Below, in pieces: positions 1 to 6,940 of a DNA stretch of 32,311 bases. The translations under genes were made by a program, and so were the position numbers. A model generated the notes under the pieces. The model did no database searches. It was not told where the DNA came from and was given only the letters and a program-made list of their open reading frames with translations. Source of the stretch: a virus; the IMG/VR virus record IMGVR_UViG_3300042937_000217, positions 1 through 32,311 of that record; one strand, written 5' to 3'. Within the stretch, counting starts at the first letter, position 1; each line of letters opens with the position of its first letter.

Positions 1-127
1 TACATAATTGCGATGTTATGATTTTTACCAATGACCCGATTTATGTCAATGATTCTAACGATTTAATTGATGCCTTATATACAAGATATAACAAGGGAAT
101 GGATATGGCATGTGGATATGGGTACTT
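1..127. repeat. Terminal direct repeat, left copy (circular overlap)
   Basis: These 127 bases are identical to 32185-32311. An open frame that enters from the right end continues in the same frame through this copy, so the two copies are one locus seen twice. The length of 127 equals a common maximum assembly k-mer, which suggests an assembly overlap of a circular or circularly permuted genome. A true terminal repeat cannot be excluded from sequence alone. Confidence 0.95.
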
Positions 128-230
128 GGGAAAAAAGGCATTAGAGTATAATAAAACGGCAATACTAATGGATATTAATCCTTATTGCATTGGCTATATC
201 AAAGACGTATTACTTAAGCAACAACTATGA
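1..230 (+). CDS. DNA methyltransferase-like protein, 3' part (5' part at 31845-32311)
   Basis: This is the C-terminal part of a 189-residue protein whose start lies at 31845 on the other side of the joint. The frame here has codons starting at base 3 and stops at 228-230. The segment carries a motif-I-like SAM-binding loop (MACGYGYLG, residues 149-157 of the joined protein) followed by a strand ending MDINPYC, the usual acidic residue contacting SAM. The catalytic-type motif comes first in the protein, as in MT-A70/beta-class amino-methyltransferases. The stop overlaps the next start (ATGA). The first ATG inside the window, at 18, is not the true start. Confidence 0.7.
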   Translation, partial: HNCDVMIFTNDPIYVNDSNDLIDALYTRYNKGMDMACGYGYLGKKALEYNKTAILMDINPYCIGYIKDVLLKQQL

Positions 231-394
231 CAACCGTAGAATTTTTATTACATTGGATTAAGGAAAACCATCCAGAGATCGTTATAGGTCCAGAGCAGGA
301 GAACCATTTTTTAATGTTAGAAAAAATCAATTTTCAGAACCAATACAATCTTGGGTTTGCGAAGGCGAAGGACATTTATCTGGATGGAGAATGA
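227..394 (+). CDS. Small hypothetical protein (55 aa)
   Basis: An ATG at 227 overlaps the stop of the methyltransferase-like gene (ATGA), and the frame ends at 392-394, again overlapping the next ATG. The product is 55 residues, starting MTTVEFLLHW, acidic and without membrane segments. I recognise no family. Support comes from perfect ATGA coupling on both sides in a gap that would otherwise be empty. Confidence 0.6.
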   Translation: MTTVEFLLHWIKENHPEIVIGPEQENHFLMLEKINFQNQYNLGFAKAKDIYLDGE

Positions 395-627
395 CAAAAA
401 AGAAGCCACATAAAGACCTATTGTTTGGGGAACTCTATTGTAACTGCGAATCAGTTGCGACAAAATTTTATGGAGTAGCCATTAAAAAATTGGACTGGGA
501 AGATGAGTACGAATTTTTGACACATGACGGAGTTAAAATTGGCAAATCAAAATACTGCACAAAAGTTTTTGAGAAACACACTTTACTAGAACACAAAGCC
601 CTAATCAATGAAGCACGAGGAAAGTAA
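391..627 (+). CDS. Hypothetical protein (78 aa)
   Basis: The 78-residue product is basic at the N-terminus (MTKKKPHK) and mixed in charge after that, with three cysteines (Y-C-N-C near residue 18 and YC near 55). I recognise no family. It starts on the ATGA overlap with the upstream gene and overlaps the VRR-NUC gene by 20 bases, so translation is probably coupled along the operon. A role in nucleic-acid metabolism would be only a guess from its neighbours. Confidence 0.65.
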   Translation: MTKKKPHKDLLFGELYCNCESVATKFYGVAIKKLDWEDEYEFLTHDGVKIGKSKYCTKVFEKHTLLEHKALINEARGK

Positions 628-961
628 TTTACAGATATCTTGTGTACGATGGTTTAGATTACAATATCCAGAACTACGCTTAAACCTATTCTCCGTACCT
701 AATGGAGGTCATCGAAGAATTGAAACGGCAATCTGGATGCAAAAGGAGGGTGCAGTTTCTGGCGTATCGGATTTGATTTTTGCGTTTCCAAGTGGACAAT
801 ATTCGGCTTTATTTATCGAGATGAAAATTCACCCCAACAAGCAGAGCAAAGCACAAAAAGAGTTCCAGAAAGCAATCGAAATCTTCCCACAATATAAATA
901 CATTTTATGTTACACCTTAGAACAATTTATACATGAAATCAACAACTACCTTACAAGTTAA
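608..961 (+). CDS. VRR-NUC domain nuclease
   Basis: The whole 117-residue protein is a single VRR-NUC module of the PD-(D/E)xK superfamily. Visible landmarks are the N-terminal E4-E5, SVPNGG at 29-34, GVSDL with the metal-binding D55, IEMK giving the E71/K73 pair, and Q83-KEF after it. Stand-alone phage members of this family resemble Holliday-junction or branched-DNA resolvases, so processing of replicated DNA before packaging is the likely role. It overlaps the preceding gene by 20 bases and the following small gene by 29. The fold call is firm; the exact substrate is inferred. Confidence 0.85.
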   Translation: MKHEESNLQISCVRWFRLQYPELRLNLFSVPNGGHRRIETAIWMQKEGAVSGVSDLIFAFPSGQYSALFIEMKIHPNKQSKAQKEFQKAIEIFPQYKYILCYTLEQFIHEINNYLTS

Positions 962-1091
962 TGTACCAATTACTTTTATCGACCATTGCAATGTCAATGG
1001 AATTGATTTAAAAGCGTGGTACAAATGGAGGCTACACATAGCCAAAGAATCCAAAAAACTCTACCGAAAAAGGAATGAAATGGACAAATGA
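933..1091 (+). CDS. Small basic hypothetical protein (52 aa)
   Basis: An ATG at 933 inside the end of the VRR-NUC gene opens a 52-residue frame ending at 1089-1091, where ATGA couples it to the sigma-factor gene. The C-terminal half is rich in lysine, arginine and aromatics (WYKWR, then SKKLYRKR), so it may be a nucleic-acid-binding helix. I recognise no family. It fills an otherwise uncoded gap of about 125 bases, and the double overlap supports it. Confidence 0.6.
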   Translation: MKSTTTLQVNVPITFIDHCNVNGIDLKAWYKWRLHIAKESKKLYRKRNEMDK

Positions 1092-1684
1092 CCTTAACTC
1101 TGTTGGATATAGGAAAACGCCACAAGGAGTGGGTACGCATAGCAGTTTATGTTGGCTCACCTATATCCATCGCAGAGGACATGGTTCAAAATATGTATCT
1201 TAAGTTAGCAGAGATGGAGATACGAGAGGGTACATTGAATCGCATCCAAAACAATAATGGCTCAGTAAACACCGTATATGTTTTCAAGATACTCAGCAAC
1301 CTAGTAGTCGATGAAGTACGCAGAGGCTCTAAGGAGACGAGGTTAGACGATTCGATAGATATCCCTATCAATGACGAGATAGTTGACGACAAGGCTTACA
1401 ATGAACTAATAGAGGGCATAAAGATAGTAATTGATGACATGCACCAATATGACAAGATGCTTTTAGAGTTACATTTTGTATATGACATGAGCATGAGGGC
1501 TATTCAACGCAAAACAGATATACCAACACATTCAATATTTAACACACTAAAAAATGCAAAACAAAAAATCAAGCAGGAAACAAGTCAGAGATATCGTAAA
1601 TATGTCGACGACCGAAACGACAGAGAAACCAGTGATGGGATTGGGCGACATAATCCAGAAGGTAACGAAGGCGACTGGCATTGA
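1088..1684 (+). CDS. ECF-like RNA polymerase sigma factor
   Basis: The 198-residue protein has the two-domain plan of ECF (group 4) sigma factors. A region-2-like segment at about 10-85 contains the helix with AEDMVQNMYLKL (29-40) and a -10-recognition helix with VDEVRRGSKE (74-83). A region-4 helix-turn-helix lies at about 118-163 (LELHFVYDMSMRAIQ, then THSIFNTLKNAKQK). There is no room for region 3. It should direct host RNA polymerase to new promoters. Five late promoters here have an AAC -35 and CGT -10, the ECF signature, making this gene their likely reader. The tail of the frame overlaps the next gene by 83 bases. Divergence is high, so homology rests on layout and motifs. Confidence 0.8.
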   Translation: MTLTLLDIGKRHKEWVRIAVYVGSPISIAEDMVQNMYLKLAEMEIREGTLNRIQNNNGSVNTVYVFKILSNLVVDEVRRGSKETRLDDSIDIPINDEIVDDKAYNELIEGIKIVIDDMHQYDKMLLELHFVYDMSMRAIQRKTDIPTHSIFNTLKNAKQKIKQETSQRYRKYVDDRNDRETSDGIGRHNPEGNEGDWH

Positions 1685-1985
1685 AAAAGCAGTTAAATTC
1701 ATTGCAGGGGAAGATTGTGGATGCGATGCCAGACGAGAGAAACTCAACAAGTTGTTCCCGATTAAAAAACCATTATGTCTTACAGAGGACGAGTATAATT
1801 GGCTAACAACATTTCGTGAGGGGAAAACAGATACTTTGAGTAACGAGGAAAGCCGAACGCTAAGTGCCATTTACACAAGAATATTCCAGATAAGGAAAAC
1901 ATATAGCCCTTGCAAATGTGACCCAATGGCTTGGAATGATTTAATAGGAAACTTAAATGCTGTATATGACACCTATAAAAACTGA
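1602..1985 (+). CDS. Conserved phage protein with two CxC motifs
   Basis: I chose the ATG at 1602 (MSTTETTEKP) because the longer frame from 1554 has no better context; the gene then overlaps the sigma-factor gene by 83 bases. The 127-residue product has a GLGDIIQKVTKATGI segment at 13-27, then a C39-G-C41 motif followed by RREKLN, and a second pair C104-K-C106 near the end. Four cysteines in two CxC pairs suggest a metal site. The pattern resembles a hypothetical protein common in Bacteroidota phages; its function is not known to me. Confidence 0.75.
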   Translation: MSTTETTEKPVMGLGDIIQKVTKATGIEKAVKFIAGEDCGCDARREKLNKLFPIKKPLCLTEDEYNWLTTFREGKTDTLSNEESRTLSAIYTRIFQIRKTYSPCKCDPMAWNDLIGNLNAVYDTYKN

Positions 1986-2148
1986 GCCAGAATACCGAGG
2001 AGTATTGGCGATCCGTTTCCATGACCAGATATTCAGAATTTACAGAAACCAAAGAGTATTTGCGGAGTTCTACGATATCGAGGCTGGGAGAGAATACCTT
2101 AACAAAATAACCAATGGCAAAAGCGATAGTAATACCAGCACAGATTGA
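1957..2148 (+). CDS. Hypothetical protein (60-63 aa)
   Basis: Two ATGs in the same frame (1957 and 1966) overlap the end of the previous gene; neither has a distinguishing signal, so the product is 63 or 60 residues. It reads as a small beta-rich protein (RFHDQIFRIYRNQRVFAEFYD) followed by a lysine- and serine-rich tail. I recognise no family. It overlaps the next gene by 35 bases, in line with the compact operon. Confidence 0.6.
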   Translation: MLYMTPIKTEPEYRGVLAIRFHDQIFRIYRNQRVFAEFYDIEAGREYLNKITNGKSDSNTSTD

Positions 2149-2494
2149 AGGGATAAGCACGAGAGCAGATAGGACATTAAAGATAGTTCTGTCAACACAA
2201 GAGATGCCACCGAGCGATGCAGGGAGATTGTTCGCATTGAACCAGAAAATGTCCTACATAGCAATCAAGGAGGAATCATTCCAACAATCAGAGGTAGACA
2301 TGGTCGAAGGGCTTGCAGTCAACCCAGACGATACAAAGCAAAGAACTCCAAGTCAAAGGCTAAGAGCGATACTCTATGTAAGTTGGAAAGAGAGTGACGA
2401 AGGGCATCCATCGTTTGACTCGTTCTATGCTCAAAAGATTGAACGCATTATTACTCATTACAAAGACAAGTTAGATGCGTTGAAATTAGATTAG
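2114..2494 (+). CDS. Conserved phage hypothetical protein (126 aa)
   Basis: The 126-residue protein has a beta-rich N-terminal half (IVIPAQIEGISTRADRTLKI at 5-24) and a helical C-terminal half that includes TPSQRLRAILYVSW and ends in a lysine-rich helix. The arrangement resembles an uncharacterised protein family seen next to recombination genes in other Bacteroidota phages, but I cannot name a function. It closes the part of the operon that starts with the methyltransferase-like gene; a possible host-type promoter follows it. Confidence 0.7.
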   Translation: MAKAIVIPAQIEGISTRADRTLKIVLSTQEMPPSDAGRLFALNQKMSYIAIKEESFQQSEVDMVEGLAVNPDDTKQRTPSQRLRAILYVSWKESDEGHPSFDSFYAQKIERIITHYKDKLDALKLD

Positions 2495-2522
2495 GAAACC
2501 TCAACAATTATTTGTATATTTG
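2491..2522 (+). promoter_or_regulatory. Possible Bacteroidota-type promoter (weak -33)
   Basis: TATATTTG at 2515-2522 fits the Bacteroidota -7 consensus TAnnTTTG. Twenty bases upstream there is only TTAG (2491-2494) instead of TTTG. The start codon follows at 2527, the same tight spacing as at the better promoters before 28289 and 31138. Confidence 0.45.
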
Positions 2523-2526
2523 GAAA

Positions 2527-2835
2527 ATGGAAATCAGCGTAGAGCAACAACAAGACGAAGATAGAGCGAGGAAATTTATACAAAAACACTCGTGGAAATT
2601 CGCTAAAACAATGCCATGGGTACCTCATTTTTATGTTGTAAAATCGCTCATGAATCCAGAGGATAAACTAGAGTTTGATTGGTTTGTAACTGCATCTAGG
2701 AAATATGGCAAACTATTGAAATGGGGTAAAAAAGAGCCTAAGCCATATTGGTTTATCGATAACTATAAATATTGGACTATGATGGCACCAGTAGAGGAAA
2801 CAATCATTATCAATAGAGCGGAACACCATGTATAA
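2527..2835 (+). CDS. Hypothetical protein (102 aa)
   Basis: The ATG at 2527 (MEISVEQQQD) is preferred over the TTG at 2512, which lies inside a promoter-like TATATTTG. The 102-residue product is strikingly rich in tryptophan, tyrosine and lysine (HSWKFAKTMPWVPHFYVV, later PKPYWFIDNYKYWTMM). I recognise no family with certainty. Its end overlaps the glycosyltransferase-like gene by 8 bases, so it is co-expressed with the DNA-modification cluster. Confidence 0.75.
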   Translation: MEISVEQQQDEDRARKFIQKHSWKFAKTMPWVPHFYVVKSLMNPEDKLEFDWFVTASRKYGKLLKWGKKEPKPYWFIDNYKYWTMMAPVEETIIINRAEHHV

Positions 2836-3463
2836 TAAAATCCCGATAGCCATCCAATGCGTTCCAAGACGCAAAGAACATGTAGATAAAATGATGGCAG
2901 AACTCAAGCGAATGGGTTTTATCAATGTAATTCCTTTCTACGATCATGAATATAAAGGTACTCTACATAATTTCAAACGCATCATGAGTGAGGACTATGG
3001 CATGGCTACTCATTTATTGGTTTTACAAGACGATGTTATTTTTGCAGAGAATTTTGCAGAGCATCTAACAGAACTCGTTAAATTAAATCATCATTGCATC
3101 AGTTTATTTGCACCCCCTAGAAAGGTTTACAAAGAGCAACTTGAACTAGGAACGAGGTTATACATCGAGAAGAATTTTTTATGGTGCCAAGCCGTTTTAT
3201 ATCGTACTGATTTTCGTCTGGGAGTGATATCCCACAAATACACAGAAGCACAATTAAAGGAGATACGAGGCAAACACGATGATGTTATGGTTGGGCAATA
3301 TGCAAAAGACACCAAGCAACATGTATTGATTACAATCCCTAGCATAGTCCAGCACGATATAGCCATACCAAGCACTCTAGGAACTGCATCTAAAATCGGA
3401 AGCATCACAAGAGAATCGTCATTATTTTATACCATTCCACCAGATTACTTTAAACAATCATGA
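2828..3463 (+). CDS. Glycosyltransferase-like protein (GT-A type)
   Basis: The 211-residue protein begins with a beta strand (IPIAIQCVPRR), then an alpha helix and a strand ending THLLVLQDDV (61-70). This layout is typical of GT-A glycosyltransferases, where the DD pair coordinates the nucleotide-sugar metal. A later HDDVMVG segment and a C-terminal VQHDIAIPS could complete the active site. Phages use such enzymes to glycosylate modified DNA or virion proteins. Here it sits directly before a DNA methyltransferase and overlaps it (ATGA), favouring a DNA or host-evasion role. The acceptor cannot be seen from the sequence. Confidence 0.65.
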   Translation: MYNKIPIAIQCVPRRKEHVDKMMAELKRMGFINVIPFYDHEYKGTLHNFKRIMSEDYGMATHLLVLQDDVIFAENFAEHLTELVKLNHHCISLFAPPRKVYKEQLELGTRLYIEKNFLWCQAVLYRTDFRLGVISHKYTEAQLKEIRGKHDDVMVGQYAKDTKQHVLITIPSIVQHDIAIPSTLGTASKIGSITRESSLFYTIPPDYFKQS

Positions 3464-4020
3464 ATAAAGCAGAATGTAAATCCATCCTTGACTATAAGCA
3501 GTTCCCAACTTATGATATCCTCTGGTGCGACCCACCATGGGAAGAACGCATGACAAAATGGTTTAGAACTAAATTAACAAAGGATGCAGGGATTAAAACT
3601 GATTTTACCTTTGAGCAGATAATTGATAAACTAGGGGAGTTAGCAAATCCATCAAAGCCACTATATATAGAGTACGATATAAAGTATTACATAAATGTCA
3701 TAGCCAGAATAGTCCAGCATGGGCATAACTTCGTTAATGTATCAGAGCATCCCCTCTATGATAAAAGCCGATTCGTTATCCTTGCCTTTAATACGGACAA
3801 ATTTCCAACTGCGGAAACCAATGGAGTAACTGCCATAAAGGAAACGCTTAACCAATATCCAACTAAGCAACTAGTATTCGACCCGTTTGCAGGATTAGGC
3901 ATTACGGCAAAGGCAGTAATTACGGCAGGTCACTATTATCATGGCTCGGAAATTAACCCAGCCAGATTCCAGAAACTGAAAGCAGTCACCGAACAAAACG
4001 GACACAATAAAAAACAATGA
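3460..4020 (+). CDS. DNA N6-adenine or N4-cytosine methyltransferase
   Basis: The 186-residue protein contains the catalytic DPPW tetrad at 24-27 (YDILWCDPPW) and, far downstream, the SAM-binding loop DPFAGLG at 141-147 followed by the acidic SAM contact in SEINPARF (163-170). Catalytic motif before SAM motif is the permuted beta-class/MT-A70 order. All key residues are present, so it should be active. It probably methylates phage DNA against host restriction. It is translationally coupled on both sides by ATGA overlaps. The target base and sequence are not determinable here. Confidence 0.88.
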   Translation: MNKAECKSILDYKQFPTYDILWCDPPWEERMTKWFRTKLTKDAGIKTDFTFEQIIDKLGELANPSKPLYIEYDIKYYINVIARIVQHGHNFVNVSEHPLYDKSRFVILAFNTDKFPTAETNGVTAIKETLNQYPTKQLVFDPFAGLGITAKAVITAGHYYHGSEINPARFQKLKAVTEQNGHNKKQ

Positions 4021-4280
4021 AAAAGCACACGCAGATTTACCTTAATCATTTTGGCTACGATACTAGCGATTTCATTCCTTGTGAATGTTGCGGAACAAAG
4101 GCAGTAGATATCCATCATATTGAATCTCGTGGAATGGGTGGAACTAAACAAGCCGATATCATTGATAATCTACAAGCCTTATGCAGGGGATGTCACATAA
4201 AATTCGGTGATAAAAAGGAATACAAGAACTGGCTTAAATCGATTCACGAACAAAGATTGAGTAACACAAAAAAATCATGA
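4017..4280 (+). CDS. HNH endonuclease domain protein
   Basis: The 87-residue protein is a minimal HNH domain: a zinc pair C22-x2-C25, the DIHHI segment with H33 and H34, N51 in the NLQALC stretch, and C56-x2-C59-H60 for the second zinc pair and final histidine. Small phage HNH proteins near terminase genes can assist DNA packaging cleavage, while others act as free-standing nicking enzymes. This one is more than 2 kb from the terminase genes and lies between methyltransferase and PAPS-reductase-like genes with ATGA overlaps, so its role is open. Confidence 0.85.
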   Translation: MKKHTQIYLNHFGYDTSDFIPCECCGTKAVDIHHIESRGMGGTKQADIIDNLQALCRGCHIKFGDKKEYKNWLKSIHEQRLSNTKKS

Positions 4281-5401
4281 AGGTATACAAAAAAGAAAAT
4301 GTCCTAGAGGCAGGGCTTGAACGGATGCGTTACCTATTCGATGAGTTTGAACATATCTATGTTAACATAAGCGGAGGCAAGGATTCAACTATTGTTTATA
4401 ACTTAGCGATGCAGGTAGCCAGAGAAAAGGATCGTTTACCGCTCAATGTTCTGTTTCTAGACCAAGAAGCCGAGTGGGATGCCACGATAAATTATGTCAA
4501 GGAGATTATGTACTCTCCAGATGTTAAACCCTTTTGGTTTCAAATCCCTTTCCGTATGACCAATAGCACTAGTCAATTTGATGCCTTTGTAAACACATGG
4601 GGTGAATCGGAGGAGTGGCTGAGGGATAAGGACCCCATCGCCATCCATAAAGCAGGATGGAAAACAGATAGGTTTCATCCGTTCTTTGAAGAGTTTATGG
4701 CTTACTATCACCCTAATGAAAAAGCGATTCACATCGCAGGGGTACGAGGCGAGGAAAGTCCTAGTCGATTGTTAGGGTTAACCAATGCCTCAACATACAA
4801 ATGGATTACATGGGGGAAAACCTTAAACGCATCTAAAGGGCACTATAATTTTTATCCCATCTACGATTGGAGTTACAAGGATGTCTGGAAATACATTCTC
4901 GATAATAAATTGGCTTACAACCGAGTTTACGATTACCAATATCAGCATGGGATTCCAGTAAACAAGATGCGTATCTCAAACCTCCATCATGAAACTGCAA
5001 TCCATCAGTTGTTCTACATGGCTGAAGTAGAGCCAGAGAATTACAATAAACTATGTGCTAGAATACATGGCATTGATTCAGCTGTAAAAAGCAATAGCGG
5101 TGGATTCTTTGTTTACGAGTTGCCATTCATGTTTTCGGACTGGAAGGAGTATCGAGATTTTCTATTGGAGAACCTAATACAAGACGAAGCAGAGCGGATT
5201 AAGTTCCGTAAGGCGTTCGCTCAACAGGAGGCAATCTATGAGCCTTATTTGGCAACTAAAATGTTTAAGGTGCATGTGCAAACGATAGTGGCAAATGATA
5301 TCAGCCATACTAAATTATCCAACTTTGACCGCTCAAGGGAATGTTACGAAGTACGCAAAAGATTAAAACTAGAAAATGAAAACGATACACGAGTTAATTA
5401 A
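4277..5401 (+). CDS. PAPS-reductase-family PP-loop protein (IbrA-like, DUF3440 type)
   Basis: The 374-residue protein carries the PP-loop SGGKDS at 32-37, the pyrophosphate-binding signature of the PAPS reductase/ATP sulfurylase-like superfamily, then FLDQEAEWDATINYV and an IAGVRGEESPSR segment typical of this group. Length and downstream sequence match the IbrA-type subgroup found in prophages next to a ParB-like IbrB partner, and a ParB-like gene follows with a 26-base overlap. True PAPS reduction is unlikely to be the only option; the family also includes nucleotide and DNA sulfur-modifying enzymes such as DndC. Substrate unknown. Confidence 0.85.
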   Translation: MKVYKKENVLEAGLERMRYLFDEFEHIYVNISGGKDSTIVYNLAMQVAREKDRLPLNVLFLDQEAEWDATINYVKEIMYSPDVKPFWFQIPFRMTNSTSQFDAFVNTWGESEEWLRDKDPIAIHKAGWKTDRFHPFFEEFMAYYHPNEKAIHIAGVRGEESPSRLLGLTNASTYKWITWGKTLNASKGHYNFYPIYDWSYKDVWKYILDNKLAYNRVYDYQYQHGIPVNKMRISNLHHETAIHQLFYMAEVEPENYNKLCARIHGIDSAVKSNSGGFFVYELPFMFSDWKEYRDFLLENLIQDEAERIKFRKAFAQQEAIYEPYLATKMFKVHVQTIVANDISHTKLSNFDRSRECYEVRKRLKLENENDTRVN

Positions 5402-6032
5402 AGCCGAGTACGAAAAATCCTGCTACAAGGAATCATTCGTCTACGAACTTAGGGAGTGGATTCACAAAGAACTCAGCCCATTAAAAGGACAACCGATTGA
5501 CTTTGTTCGATGGGTGCCGATTGGCGAAGTACAAGCCAATGACTACAACCCTAATAGCGTAGCCAAAAATGAGATGCGGTTACTCTACACATCCATCCTG
5601 CATGATGGCTATACGCAACCAGTCGTTACCATTTGGGATGAAGCGATTGGCAAATATGTCATCGTAGATGGGTTCCACAGATATTTTACTTGCAAAACGA
5701 ATAAGGATATTTTGGAACGCAACAATGGCATGTTACCAATCGTTGTAATCAATAAGGATATCAATGATCGTATGGCATCCACAGTCCGTCACAATAGAGC
5801 CAGAGGAAAACACTCGGTCAATGGCATGAGTAACATGGTATTCCAGATGCTCGATAACGGATGGTTAGACGAGGATATCTGCAATGAGTTGGGCATGGAA
5901 CCCGATGAACTATTGCGTTTAAAACACATTACTGGATTCTCGAAACTCTTTATGAATGTCGAATACCAGAAGGCGTGGGAAACCCATAAACAAATCAAGA
6001 TAAGACAAGATTATGAAAAACAAAAAAAATAA
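5376..6032 (+). CDS. ParB/Srx-domain protein, IbrB-like
   Basis: The 218-residue protein has a ParB-N/sulfiredoxin-like fold: an entry segment VPIGEVQANDYNPN (47-60), the nucleotide-binding core IVDGFHRY at 96-103, and an arginine-rich VRHNRARGKH at 137-146. The GFHRY form is typical of IbrB and related phage ParB-like proteins rather than chromosome-partition ParB. It overlaps the IbrA-like gene by 26 bases, the same pairing known in enterobacterial prophages. Probable ATP- or CTP-dependent partner of that protein; a regulatory or DNA-modification role is inferred. Confidence 0.82.
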   Translation: MKTIHELIKAEYEKSCYKESFVYELREWIHKELSPLKGQPIDFVRWVPIGEVQANDYNPNSVAKNEMRLLYTSILHDGYTQPVVTIWDEAIGKYVIVDGFHRYFTCKTNKDILERNNGMLPIVVINKDINDRMASTVRHNRARGKHSVNGMSNMVFQMLDNGWLDEDICNELGMEPDELLRLKHITGFSKLFMNVEYQKAWETHKQIKIRQDYEKQKK

Positions 6033-6585
6033 GGTAGAGGAAGTAGCCCTTGCCAGAATCAAACCCTACTGGAGAAACCCTCGTAATAACTCTAAATCGA
6101 TTGAGGTAGTACGCCAGAGCATCGAGAAATACGGCTTTAATGTTCCATTAGTAGTCGATAAGAACTTTGTCATCATTACGGGTCACTCCAGATATAAAGC
6201 CTTGATTCAACTTAAATACGAATCAGCCCTTTGTATCATTAGCGATATGGACGAGCAAATGGCTAAGGAGTACCGCATAGCAGATAACAAGACCTCTGAG
6301 TTTGCTACATGGGAAATGGATATGCTAGAACAAGAATTGCGTGAAATCAAGGAGCGTGAGAATCTACAAGCGTTTTTCCCAGAGATTGACCTTGAGTCGT
6401 TTTTGGAGAATAGCGTAGGACAGAACATCGTGCCTATCGATTCAGTACAAATCCATAAAAAAGACGAGGCTTTGTCTAAGCAGTTCGATGACGATGGTCA
6501 AGATAAGATAGTCGAGATTCCATGTCCTCATTGTGGCGAACCTATTTTTTTGGATAAGTACGAATTAAAGGATAAACTCTTGTAA
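6013..6585 (+). CDS. ParB/Srx-domain protein with CxxC tail
   Basis: This second ParB-like protein (190 aa) has the entry strand VALARIKPYWRNPRNNS, a core ITGHSRYKAL at 55-64 and the IADNKTSE segment (89-96) typical of phage ParB-like proteins encoded just upstream of terminase. The C-terminus holds a single C171-P-H-C174 pair that could form half a zinc site. It overlaps the IbrB-like gene by 20 bases and is followed after one base by the small terminase gene. Phage homologues are often fused to methyltransferases, so a link to DNA modification is plausible. Confidence 0.82.
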   Translation: MKNKKNKVEEVALARIKPYWRNPRNNSKSIEVVRQSIEKYGFNVPLVVDKNFVIITGHSRYKALIQLKYESALCIISDMDEQMAKEYRIADNKTSEFATWEMDMLEQELREIKERENLQAFFPEIDLESFLENSVGQNIVPIDSVQIHKKDEALSKQFDDDGQDKIVEIPCPHCGEPIFLDKYELKDKLL

Positions 6586-6586
6586 G

Positions 6587-6940
6587 ATGGAAAGGGACAC
6601 AACTAAGAAAAAAAAGGAGATGATGTTAACCGCCCTAGAGCAAGGTATGGGCATCGTCTCTAGTGCCTCAAAGAAAGCCAATGTTAGCCGTACGCAACAT
6701 TATGTCTGGATGCAGGAAGATGCCGTTTACAAAAAGGCAGTCGAGGACATAACAGAGATGAGCATTGATTTAGCCGAGGCGAGTTTACTTAGTCAAATCC
6801 AGAACAAGAATACGAGTGCTACAATTTTCTATTTGAAAACCAAAGGCAAAAATCGAGGCTATGTAGAGCGTACTGAAATCATGGCAACTGGCATCGAACC
6901 TATTCGTATCGAGATAATCGAGAATGGAAGTAAAAACTAA
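6587..6940 (+). CDS. terS: Terminase small subunit
   Basis: The 117-residue protein has an N-terminal helix-turn-helix (ALEQGMGIVSSASKKANVSR followed by QHYVWMQED), then an acidic helix and a C-terminal segment with NTSATIFYLKTKGKNRGYVE. This is the usual form of small terminase subunits in this class: DNA recognition first, then oligomerisation and large-subunit contact. It directly precedes and overlaps the large-subunit gene by 17 bases, which strongly supports the call. It would recognise the phage packaging site. Confidence 0.85.
   Translation: MERDTTKKKKEMMLTALEQGMGIVSSASKKANVSRTQHYVWMQEDAVYKKAVEDITEMSIDLAEASLLSQIQNKNTSATIFYLKTKGKNRGYVERTEIMATGIEPIRIEIIENGSKN

Noticed and set aside
1547-1870. 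Long minus-strand open frames opposite good genes (for example 1547-1870, 15344-15922, 18285-18866)
   Set aside because: They mirror conserved plus-strand proteins, have no promoters or neighbours on the minus strand, and show shadow-type composition.
4277-5401. Role as a true sulfate-assimilation PAPS reductase
   Set aside because: The protein is much longer than assimilatory enzymes and sits beside ParB-like genes, so the IbrA-like subgroup fits better.
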